Assembly: GCF_014642835.1 (NCBI RefSeq)
Contig: NZ_BMJA01000001.1
Span: 2,204,943 to 2,268,942, forward strand
DNA: 64,000 nt
Origin: Dyella nitratireducens
GTDB taxonomy: Bacteria; Pseudomonadota; Gammaproteobacteria; Xanthomonadales; Rhodanobacteraceae
Direction: 5' to 3'
This document shows positions 26,301 through 32,135 of this stretch, piece by piece. The notes beneath the pieces are model-generated. The model worked only from the letters and a program-made list of their open reading frames with translations. It was not told the DNA's origin and did no database searches. How positions within the stretch are numbered: position 1 is the first letter of the stretch; each line of letters starts with the position of its first letter. The position numbers were made by a program, and so were the translations under genes.

Positions 26301-29253
26301 CGGTGCTGGCACGGGTGCCGGCGCACAGTCCGGCATGAATGGCAACGGCGGCGCGGGTGTGAGCGGCTCCGATTTCACTCTCACCAACACCGGCACCATC
26401 GCTGGCGGCACGGGTGCCCAGGGTGGCGTCGGCGTGGTGTCGAGCGGCAACTCGACCATCGTCAATGCCGGCACTATCAGCGGAGGCCTGAGCGCCAGCG
26501 GTGTGCAAGCCGATGCCGTCGATCTGAGCGGCGGCGGCAACACGCTGGTGCTGGAAGCCGGCTATGTGTTCAACGGCAACGTGGTGAGCACCAGCGGCAG
26601 CAGCAACGGTGGCGACACCCTCGAACTCGGCGGCAACAGCAACGCCAGCTTCAACCTGGGACAACTGGGTGCGGTGGGCAGCAACGCGGCGATCCAGGGC
26701 TTCGCCCAGTTCACCAAGAGCGGCACCAGTACCTGGACGCTCACCGGTACCGGCAATGCCAGCCAGGCATGGACGATCACCAACGGCAGCCTGGTCGGCA
26801 ACACCACCAGCCTCGTCGGCAACGTGACGTTTGCACCGGTGAGTGGTGGCAGCGCGAACCTGACCTTCAACCAACCCGCCAACGGCAGCTTCAGTGGCAC
26901 GATCAGTGGCGACGGTTCGTTGATCAAGACCGGCACCGGCACGCTGACCCTGACTGGCGCCAATACGTATACCGGCGGCACCACGATCGCCAACGGCACG
27001 CTGGTGGGTAACACCACCAGCCTCACCGGCACTATGACGTTCGCACCGGTGAGCGGCGGCAGCGCCAATCTGACTTTCAACCAGTCGAGCAACGGCACTT
27101 TTGCCGGCGCGATCAGCGGCAACGGAGCGGTGACCAAGACGGGCAGCGGCACGCTGGTGCTGACCGGCGCCAACACGTACACCGGCGGCACCACGATCGC
27201 CAACGGCAGCCTGGTCGGCAACACCGCCAGCCTCACCGGCAACGTGACGTTCGCGCCGGTGAGCGGTGGCAGTGCCAACCTCACCTTCAACCAGTCGACC
27301 ACCGGCACCTTCAGCGGCACGATCAGCGGCACCGGCACGCTGACCAAGACCGGCAGCGGCACGCTGACCTTGACCGGCGCCAACACGTACACCGGCGGCA
27401 CCATGATCAGCAACGGCACGCTGGTCGGCACCAGCAGCAGCATTGCCGGCAATGTGACGTTCGCACCGGTCAGCGGCGGCAGTGCCGACCTGACGTTCAA
27501 CCAGTCGACCAACGGCAGCTTCAGCGGTTCGATCAGCGGCGACGGCTCGTTGACCAAGACGGGCAGCGGGACCTTGGTGCTGACCGGCGACAACACCTAT
27601 ACCGGCACCACCACCGTCAATGGCGGCCTGTTGCAGGTGGCCAACAACACCACCAGCGGCATGATCAACGGCAATGTCACCAGCACCGGCACGGTGGCGT
27701 TCGATCGTTCCGACACGGTGATCTACAGCGCGGTGATCAGCGGCACCGGCAACGTGGCGCAGATCGGCAGCGGCACCTTGATCCTCAACGGCGTGAACAC
27801 CTACACCGGTGGTACCACCGTGCAAGCGGGCACGCTGGAAGTGGGTGACAGCACGCACACCAGCGCGTCGATCCAGAACGACGTCACGGTGGATGCCGGC
27901 GCCACCCTGCGCGGCCACGGCACCATCGACGGCAACGTGACCAGCGACGGTACGGTGTGGCCAGGTGGTTCGGTCGGCGTGCTGACCATCAACGGCAACT
28001 ACACGCAGAACGCCGATGCCAGCCTGCAGATCGACATCACCCCGGCGCAGGCCTCGGAATTGCTGGTGAACGGCAATGCCAGCCTGGCCGGCAAGCTGAA
28101 CCTGATCTACGCGCCAGGCAGCTACCCGGGCGGCAGCTATACGCTGGTGCAGGCGAACGCGTTGAGCGGCCAGTTCAGCACGGTCACCGCCAGCGGGTCA
28201 GTGCCGACGACGAATGATCCGCAGGTCACCTACAGCAGCACGCAGGTGGACCTGGTGATGGCCCCGGTAATGGTCGCGCCCCACGACGGCGCCCTGTACG
28301 CCAACCTGATGCGCAGCGCCAACCTGACCGGCCAGCAATCGCTGACCACCGTGCTCGGCGCCACGCTGCGTTCCGGCGATACCGCGTGCAACGGCGACAA
28401 CGCCGCGCACGCCAACACGGTGGCGTCCGCGTGCCACAGCGATCTGTGGGTGCAATACAGCGGTGGCAGTGATTCGTTGTCCGGCGCCAACGGCTTGAAC
28501 AGCTCGCTGTTCGGCCTGCAGGGTGGCTTCGATCATGCAGTGGCCGAGACCGTGCACCTGGGCGTGGAAGCCGGCTTCAACCGCATCAACGGCAGCGACC
28601 ACCAGGACGGCAACGGCAGCATCGACAGCGTGCACGGTGGCGTGTACGCCTATGCCAACGCGGGACCGGTAGTGCTGTCGGGCGTGCTCGACGCCACGCA
28701 GACCAACTATCGCGTGAATCGCCAGACCGGCATCGGCCACAGCGTGGCGACACCCGATGGCGACATCACCGCTATCGCGCTGCAAGCCGCATGGCCGATG
28801 GCGGCGGCGCAGTGGCAGGTGACGCCGGCGGTCGGCGCGTTGTACCAGCACCAGACGCTGAGTGGCTTCGGCGAAACCATGGCCAGCAGCAACCCGTTGG
28901 CACCGGCCTACCTGTTGCAGGACGGCCATGGCTCGTACAACACCATGCAGCCGTATGCACGCGTGCTGTTCTCGCGCCCGTTCGTGGCCCAGGGCATCAG
29001 CTACGTGCCGCAATTCGATGTGGGTTATCGCTACGACACGCGCGGCAGCAACCCGGTGGTGCAAGCCACCAGCTTCGACGGCACGGTGTTCGCCATGCCG
29101 GGCGAGACGACGGGCCGCGGCATGGCGACGGTGGGGGCGCGCATCACTGCGCAGGCCGGTGCGTCGTGGAGCCTGTACCTGGATTACCAGGGACAGTTCT
29201 CCAGCCATGTGAATGACAACGCCTTGAGCGTGGGCTTTACCAAGAAGTTCTAA
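20317..29253 (+). CDS. Giant ESPR autotransporter adhesin with Gly-rich and PATR repeats
   Basis: The 2978-residue type Va autotransporter starts at GTG 20317 with AGGGGG about nine bases upstream. Residues 1-25 (MNRIYRIVFNRTLGVMQVAS) are an extended signal peptide region, with the Sec signal ending PAWA, cleavage near residue 64. Glycine-rich region 1 spans about 75-345; PATR-type beta-strand repeats (GTLDLTGTNTYTGSTTINGG) fill about 450-1450; glycine-rich region 2 spans about 1628-2045; a second PATR block with 70-residue repeats spans 2155-2435. The beta-barrel is about 2706-2978, ending in Phe (VGFTKKF). Four cysteines are visible, at 67, 76, 2691 and 2706. The predicted role is surface adhesion or aggregation. 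A sulfotransferase gene precedes it. Confidence 0.93.
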   Translation: MNRIYRIVFNRTLGVMQVASELTNAPGGAIVGGTDAATAQAPKSRRLALAVSMALALATSPAWAQTCVPSASTICGTSGGNGGSGVQGSTIGQGGAGAVSSGAYANGGGNGGPAAGTGSAGQGFAGSGGAGGRMGVSGGAGAGGGLNTHGYGGGGGGGGGFPSETGGGGGGGGGVGQTVGSTSFTNSGSVTGGSGGHGGDAGHGGSGSSSAYGGGGGGGGGGIFTSAGTIGNTGTINGGSGGNGGGGYHAANGGGGGAGLSGTSFSLNNSGSITGGAGGAGGGAVSDGGTGGSGGNGGDGVEASGAVITNTGQIQGGTGGSITEAGGSVGNGGVGIVSTGGTTVFNAGSIAGGVNGSGVQANAITFSGGGNKLVIESGSSISGNVVSSSGSSNGGDTLGLGGANAGSFNVAQIGAQYTGFTQYEKQDASTWTLTGTTTQTTAWTLNGGTLAISSDSNLGATAGSLTFNGGTLKATATITTNRAMALTGAGGIDVDTGMTLTANGVISGVGALTKTGAGTLLLTGAETYTGTTTISAGALALSGSGSIAQSAGVIDNSTFDISNTSGASIQSLGGNGNVNLGARTLTLTNASDTFSGSISGSGGLTLNAGNETLTGANNYSGTTTVNGGTLSVTSGGTLSNTKTLIDNGTVVVDGSGSNITATLPPGGTPIMVGDNGTGTLTVSNGATVNSNGQLNIGQNAADTGTVTVTSGAQLSSSTFINVGQLGTGTLTVSDGGQVSASSFFSIADGGGSNGTVLVTDSGSSLSSPNIAVGNHDGTGSLTVANGGTVTATSSFVIAADSGSVGIVNIGAAAGDAPAAAGTLNTSTVAFGNGSGTLVFNHTDTGYVFSPVITGAGTVDQLAGTTIFTADNSYSGATNISGGTLELSGSGSIASSSGVTVNNGTFDISALTNGGTTIGDLSGAGTVALGGNTLTLGTANSTEFDGVIADGGIAGGSGGSLVKQGSGTLDLTGTETYTGSTTVNSGTLQLSGSGTIAASSGINVRSGSSLDMSGLTNGGTTVGDLSGAGTVALGGNTLMLGTANSSEFDGVIADGGIAGGSGGSLVKQGNGTLDLTGTNTYTGSTTINGGTLQLSGSGSIAASSGVNVSGGSSFDISGVTTLDATIGDLSGTGTVTLGGNTLTLGAANNSEFDGVIADGALGIGGAVVKQGSGTLDLTGDNAYTGSTTINGGTLQLSGAGSIAASRGVNVSSGSSFDISGLTNAGTAIGDLSGVGTVALGGNTLTLGTANNTEFDGVIAGTGGSLVKQGSGTLDLTGTNTYTGSTTVQAGTLQLASGGSIAGAVNVQNGATLSGSGSVGGQVDLASGASLSSTGTLTLGSLVAEQGSQLNVSLGAPGPNFTTLGSGTNVTVTGNLELDGATVNIGNNGSMGPGLYNLFSYGGSLVQNNGGLNLGSTPAGSSFSIQYLSADKQINLLNTAGLTLSFWNANGQASASQLGGGSGTWSVTSPNWTDASGDATAPMQPHPGFAIFGGAAGTVTVDNSAGAVQATGLQFASNGYVLNGGSLTLVSGNGNAPVIAVGDGSSGSASWVATINNALVSSAGLAKTNAGTLVLAGDTTISGGVSVQGGELDLAGSGSSVSGGVSMASGTTLAVGVTGASVTVTGANGVANSSSGSNGSSGASATAGGAGGAGYAGGAAVSGTGFVLNNQGQLVGGAGGAGSSGGQGGFGAMHGPKYSGAPTAGANGGMGGSGGIGGAGVSGSGLTFTNTGSIVGGQGGAGGVGGRGGYGGKYWGATPLPSGSAGSSSAIAGDGGLGGAGGVGGQGGAGVYAAGQSGLTNSDSITGGVGGAGGQGGLGATGGSTDFLVSGTTADGGAGGAGGTGGYGGAGGAGVRGSNFSLTNNSNASIVGGQGGNGGAGGNGGQGGYGNSNGVTGGNGGLGGDGGAGGVGGTGGNGVQGTQFTLTNAGSVVGGMGGTGGSGGNAGSGGGSHSGTAGVGGNGGNGGAGGAGGSGVQGTQFTLTNSGSVVGGAGGQGGAGTGAGAQSGMNGNGGAGVSGSDFTLTNTGTIAGGTGAQGGVGVVSSGNSTIVNAGTISGGLSASGVQADAVDLSGGGNTLVLEAGYVFNGNVVSTSGSSNGGDTLELGGNSNASFNLGQLGAVGSNAAIQGFAQFTKSGTSTWTLTGTGNASQAWTITNGSLVGNTTSLVGNVTFAPVSGGSANLTFNQPANGSFSGTISGDGSLIKTGTGTLTLTGANTYTGGTTIANGTLVGNTTSLTGTMTFAPVSGGSANLTFNQSSNGTFAGAISGNGAVTKTGSGTLVLTGANTYTGGTTIANGSLVGNTASLTGNVTFAPVSGGSANLTFNQSTTGTFSGTISGTGTLTKTGSGTLTLTGANTYTGGTMISNGTLVGTSSSIAGNVTFAPVSGGSADLTFNQSTNGSFSGSISGDGSLTKTGSGTLVLTGDNTYTGTTTVNGGLLQVANNTTSGMINGNVTSTGTVAFDRSDTVIYSAVISGTGNVAQIGSGTLILNGVNTYTGGTTVQAGTLEVGDSTHTSASIQNDVTVDAGATLRGHGTIDGNVTSDGTVWPGGSVGVLTINGNYTQNADASLQIDITPAQASELLVNGNASLAGKLNLIYAPGSYPGGSYTLVQANALSGQFSTVTASGSVPTTNDPQVTYSSTQVDLVMAPVMVAPHDGALYANLMRSANLTGQQSLTTVLGATLRSGDTACNGDNAAHANTVASACHSDLWVQYSGGSDSLSGANGLNSSLFGLQGGFDHAVAETVHLGVEAGFNRINGSDHQDGNGSIDSVHGGVYAYANAGPVVLSGVLDATQTNYRVNRQTGIGHSVATPDGDITAIALQAAWPMAAAQWQVTPAVGALYQHQTLSGFGETMASSNPLAPAYLLQDGHGSYNTMQPYARVLFSRPFVAQGISYVPQFDVGYRYDTRGSNPVVQATSFDGTVFAMPGETTGRGMATVGARITAQAGASWSLYLDYQGQFSSHVNDNALSVGFTKKF
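23191..24190 (+). repeat. Tandem 312-base PATR repeats in the autotransporter
   Basis: The unit beginning SLVKQGSGTLDLTGT recurs at 23191 and 23503, exactly 312 bases (104 residues) apart. Two further copies start near 23810 and 24100, with shortened linkers. Each unit ends in EFDGVIA plus a Gly-rich linker. DNA identity between neighbouring copies is high by eye. Confidence 0.8.
26781..27620 (+). repeat. Four 210-base tandem repeats in the autotransporter
   Basis: Units start with CAACGGCAC/G at 26781, 26991, 27201 and 27411, an exact 210-base period (70 residues). Each encodes GNVTFAPVSGG, FNQ, and a PATR tail LTGANTYTGGTT. The exact spacing and high identity suggest recent tandem duplication and possible copy-number variation. 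Confidence 0.9.
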
Positions 29254-29264
29254 GGAAGCCGGGT

Positions 29265-29295
29265 GGGTACCTCGACACGACGTGTCGGGGTGCCC
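29265..29295 (+). terminator. Hairpin after the autotransporter
   Basis: GGGTACCTCGACAC and GTGTCGGGGTGCCC form a 14-pair stem with two G-U wobbles around a three-base loop. It lies 11 bases after the stop codon, but no U-run follows, so termination is inferred only from place and stability. Confidence 0.45.
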
Positions 29296-29398
29296 GCGAC
29301 CTTGCACGGGAGTCCTGGGAAAATGCGATCGACAGGACGCCATGCGGTTGCTTGGCCGTGACGTCAAAACTCCCCTGGACATTCAACACTCCCAGATC

Positions 29399-29477
29399 CG
29401 TCGTCCCGGCGAAAGCCGGGACCCAGCGACTTGCAGATCGTCAAAGACACTGGGCCCCGGCGTTCGCCGGGGCGACG
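29399..29477. repeat. Inverted repeat of the GTCGTCCCGGCGAAAGCCGGGAC type
   Basis: The left arm carries CGTCCCGGCGAAAGCCGGGA and the right arm CCCCGGCGTTCGCCGGGG, each a hairpin, flanked by an outer CCCAG/CTGGG pairing. It belongs to the broad proteobacterial class of CGTC(C/A)CCGGC-type intergenic repeats, distinct from the GTAG pairs. The 316 bases between the autotransporter and the next gene hold only this and the preceding hairpin. Confidence 0.75.
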
Positions 29478-29569
29478 AATCGCTAGCGTTGAATGGGCTG
29501 GCAAACATAGAGGCTTCGGTTGAGTGGCAGATGCTTGTCTAGAGCGCGGCGAATTTTCCCGGACAGCAA

Positions 29570-30073
29570 CTATGTGACGAGATGGCGCTGCATGACCAAC
29601 TCACCATTCGGCGCCACGCCGACATGCACGAAGCCCAGCCGGGCAAGAATGCGCTGCCCCGCCCGTCGCTCGAGCTTGCGGTTCTCCATCGTCGCCACCA
29701 GGCGCTGCGGGCCGCCCGGCTCACGCGCGAGCGCGGTGAAGCCTTCGATCATCTTTTCCATCAGCCGCACATTCATCCCAACCATCCGACTGTCCGGCCG
29801 GATAAAGATGCGCACGAATCCGTAAGAACGCTGATGATCGTCCAGCCGGATCGCGACCGTGCAAACGCCCGCAATGCTTCGCGTCTGCTCATGCTGAAGC
29901 ACGCACGCGACTTCGAACGAGCGGCGCCAGGCTTCATCAGGGTTCGGCAGGGCGCCTTCCTTCAGCCAGAAGGCCACCAGTTCGCGACGCAAGGGTTCAT
30001 CGATATTTCCGAACACCCAGCGGACGTTGAGCTGCGGACGTGCGCCGGTCATCGGGCCGCTTGTTTCGGACAT
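29570..30073 (-). CDS. GNAT-like N-acetyltransferase
   Basis: The 167-residue protein shows a divergent GNAT fold: VCTVAIRLDDHQRSYGFVRIFIRPDSRMVGMNVRLM includes the central beta-strand and the start of the acetyl-CoA loop, and KLERRAGQRILARLGFVHVGV is the typical C-terminal strand-helix. The canonical Q/RxxGxG/A loop is not clear. No signal or membrane segment is present. Its neighbours (autotransporter, multicopper oxidase) give no hint of substrate. It converges with neither and appears to be a single-gene unit. Confidence 0.65.
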   Translation of the reverse strand: MSETSGPMTGARPQLNVRWVFGNIDEPLRRELVAFWLKEGALPNPDEAWRRSFEVACVLQHEQTRSIAGVCTVAIRLDDHQRSYGFVRIFIRPDSRMVGMNVRLMEKMIEGFTALAREPGGPQRLVATMENRKLERRAGQRILARLGFVHVGVAPNGELVMQRHLVT

Positions 30074-30175
30074 GAAAAATCCCCCTTTTTTCGGCGCAGG
30101 CTAGTATGCGCGAACCCGATCCACGACGCGCTTGAACACGTTACGCGCACGATCGACCACTCTTGGTATGAAGAG

Positions 30176-30187
30176 ATGTTGCAACAT
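30176..30187. promoter_or_regulatory. 12-base perfect palindrome before the multicopper oxidase
   Basis: ATGTTGCAACAT is a perfect dyad in the 204-base divergent region between the GNAT gene and the oxidase. Its place about 90 bases upstream of the oxidase ATG suits an operator. The binding protein is not known from sequence. Confidence 0.35.
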
Positions 30188-30277
30188 TTCTGTCATTCCC
30201 GCCCCGTAGGGTTGTTGGATGACCTCAGGTAACCGATGCTCGCGGCGGGTTCCATGCCGCCGTCAGGCGGAACGCGC

Positions 30278-31927
30278 ATGACGATCACGCGGCGTGACTT
30301 TCTGCGTGGTGCTGGCGCGTTCGTTGGCGCGTATGCGTTAGGTGATACATGGCGCATGGCAAGGGCTTCCACCATGCCGATGGCGATGCCAGCGCGTACC
30401 AGCGCAGCGATGTTGGCCGCGCCCAAGGTGCCGCTGATCAATCCCACGTCGCTGGCGAGATTTGTCGACCCATTGCCCATTCCATCCGTGGCGCGTGCTG
30501 CGGAACAGCGCGCAGATCCGGCCAATCCAGGCCACACACTGCCCTGTTATCGGATCGAGATGCGCGCATGCAAAGTGCGCCTGCATCGCGATATTCCGAC
30601 GACACCGGTGTGGGGCTACAACGGTCAATTTCCCGGTCCGAGCATCGAAGCACGGCGCGGCGAACCGCTTTTAGTCGAATGGGTGAACGCACTGCCCTCG
30701 CAGCATTTCCTGCCGATCGACCACACGCTGCACGGCGCGGAAAGAGACAAACCCGACGTGCGCGCCATCACCCACGTGCACGGTGCGCGCGTGCCGGCCA
30801 AGGCGGATGGCTTTCCGGATGATTGGTATACGCCCGGGCATTCCGTGTTGTATCGCTATCCCAATGGGCAGGATGCAGCCACGCTGTGGTATCACGATCA
30901 CGCGATGGGCATCACGCGGCTCAACATCTACGCTGGCTTGTTCGGTGCCTACATCGTGCGTGATGCGGAAGAACAAGCGCTCCATCTGCCTTCCGGCGAC
31001 TACGACATGCCGCTGATACTGTGCGATCGGCTCGTTGCCCAGGATGGACAGCTCTACTATCCCGTGTCGGATGACCCCCATGCGCCGTGGGTGATGCAAT
31101 GCCTCGGCAATCTCGTGCTGTGCAACGGCAAGGTTTTCCCTTATCTGGACGTCGAGCCACGGCGCTATCGTTTCCGCCTGATCAACGTCGCCAACACGCG
31201 CTTCTTCGATCTGTCGCTATCGCACGATCAAGCCATGCAGCAGATCGCCAGCGATCAAGGTTTGCTGCCTGCGCCATTGGAACGCGCACGCATCGAGCTC
31301 TATCCCGCCGAGCGTGCGGACGTGGTCATCGACTTTGCCGGCTTTGCCGGCAAATCCGTGCAATTGCGCCATGAATCGCAAGGCATCGTGGAGTTTCGCG
31401 TTCGTGCGCAAAGTAGCCGCGATATGTCCGCGTTGCCTGCAACGCTGCGCCCGGTCACACGCATCGATCCGGCCGCGGCCGCGCGCGAGCGCATTCTCAC
31501 GCTCAACGAAATCGACGATGCCAACGGCAATGCCATGCAGATGCTGCTCGATGGCAAGCGCTGGTCCGATCCCATCACCGAAAATCCGCGCCAGAACAGC
31601 ATCGAAACCTGGAGCTTCGTCAACCTTACCGGTGATGCACACCCCATCCATGTGCATCTGGTGCGCTTCCAGGTGATCGATCGCCGGCCGTTCGATCTGT
31701 TTGCGTGGAATGCCCACCGCAAGCTGGAGTTCACGGGACCCGCCGTGCCGCCGGAGCCGCAAGAACTTGGCTGGAAAGATACGGTGCGTGCAGATTCCGG
31801 CATGGTGACGCGCATCGCCATGCGTTTCGACGGGGAGCCCGGCCGTTACGTGTGGCATTGCCACTTCCTCGAACATGAGGACAACGAAATGATGCGACCC
31901 TTTCAGGTATTGCCGGCGCATTCGTAA
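30278..31927 (+). CDS. Tat-exported multicopper oxidase, CotA/bilirubin-oxidase-like
   Basis: The 549-residue protein begins MTITRRDFLRGAGAF, a twin-arginine signal; this start is preferred over an upstream in-frame ATG at 30236 because it places the signal at the N-terminus. The copper ligands are all present: THVHGARVP and LWYHDHAMG in domain 1, HPIHVHLVRF and VWHCHFLEHEDNEM in domain 3, giving the type 1 and trinuclear sites. The HVHG form and LHGAERDKPDVRAITHVHG place it nearer CotA than CueO. It would oxidise phenols, metals or bilirubin-like compounds in the periplasm. No copper-resistance genes are adjacent. Confidence 0.92.
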   Translation: MTITRRDFLRGAGAFVGAYALGDTWRMARASTMPMAMPARTSAAMLAAPKVPLINPTSLARFVDPLPIPSVARAAEQRADPANPGHTLPCYRIEMRACKVRLHRDIPTTPVWGYNGQFPGPSIEARRGEPLLVEWVNALPSQHFLPIDHTLHGAERDKPDVRAITHVHGARVPAKADGFPDDWYTPGHSVLYRYPNGQDAATLWYHDHAMGITRLNIYAGLFGAYIVRDAEEQALHLPSGDYDMPLILCDRLVAQDGQLYYPVSDDPHAPWVMQCLGNLVLCNGKVFPYLDVEPRRYRFRLINVANTRFFDLSLSHDQAMQQIASDQGLLPAPLERARIELYPAERADVVIDFAGFAGKSVQLRHESQGIVEFRVRAQSSRDMSALPATLRPVTRIDPAAAARERILTLNEIDDANGNAMQMLLDGKRWSDPITENPRQNSIETWSFVNLTGDAHPIHVHLVRFQVIDRRPFDLFAWNAHRKLEFTGPAVPPEPQELGWKDTVRADSGMVTRIAMRFDGEPGRYVWHCHFLEHEDNEMMRPFQVLPAHS

Positions 31928-31960
31928 AGGCAGCGTCAATACAGCGTGCACTTTGTAACG

Positions 31961-31983
31961 TTTGTCGCACCATTGTCATCGCT
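31961..31983 (+). promoter_or_regulatory. Pho-box-like site before the phospholipase/phosphatase gene
   Basis: TTGTCGC at 31962-31968 and TTGTCAT at 31973-31979 are direct repeats 11 bases apart, the spacing of PhoB half-sites (CTGTCAT-N4-CTGTCAT); a weaker TTTGTAA lies about ten bases further upstream. A minus-10-like TATGAC occurs just downstream. The site lies about 155 bases upstream of a secreted phosphoesterase, a usual member of the Pho regulon. Confidence 0.55.
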
Positions 31984-32135
31984 CTATGACGCGATGTCGC
32001 GCTCTTGCCAACGTTGCGTCACATGAGCGGCGCAGACTTCCCGGCGGTCTGTGGGGATAAGCCAAATCGCAGACCGTAATCAGGGGGATTACTCGATTGC
32101 AGGCTTTCGCAGCATGCCAGCAGGAGACACCAGTT

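Noticed and set aside
24208-27918. Open frame of over 1200 codons antisense to the autotransporter
   Set aside because: It arises from Gly/Thr-rich, high-GC repeats that lack stops on the other strand. No ribosome site, domain or plausible composition; the plus-strand reading has signal peptide, repeats and barrel.
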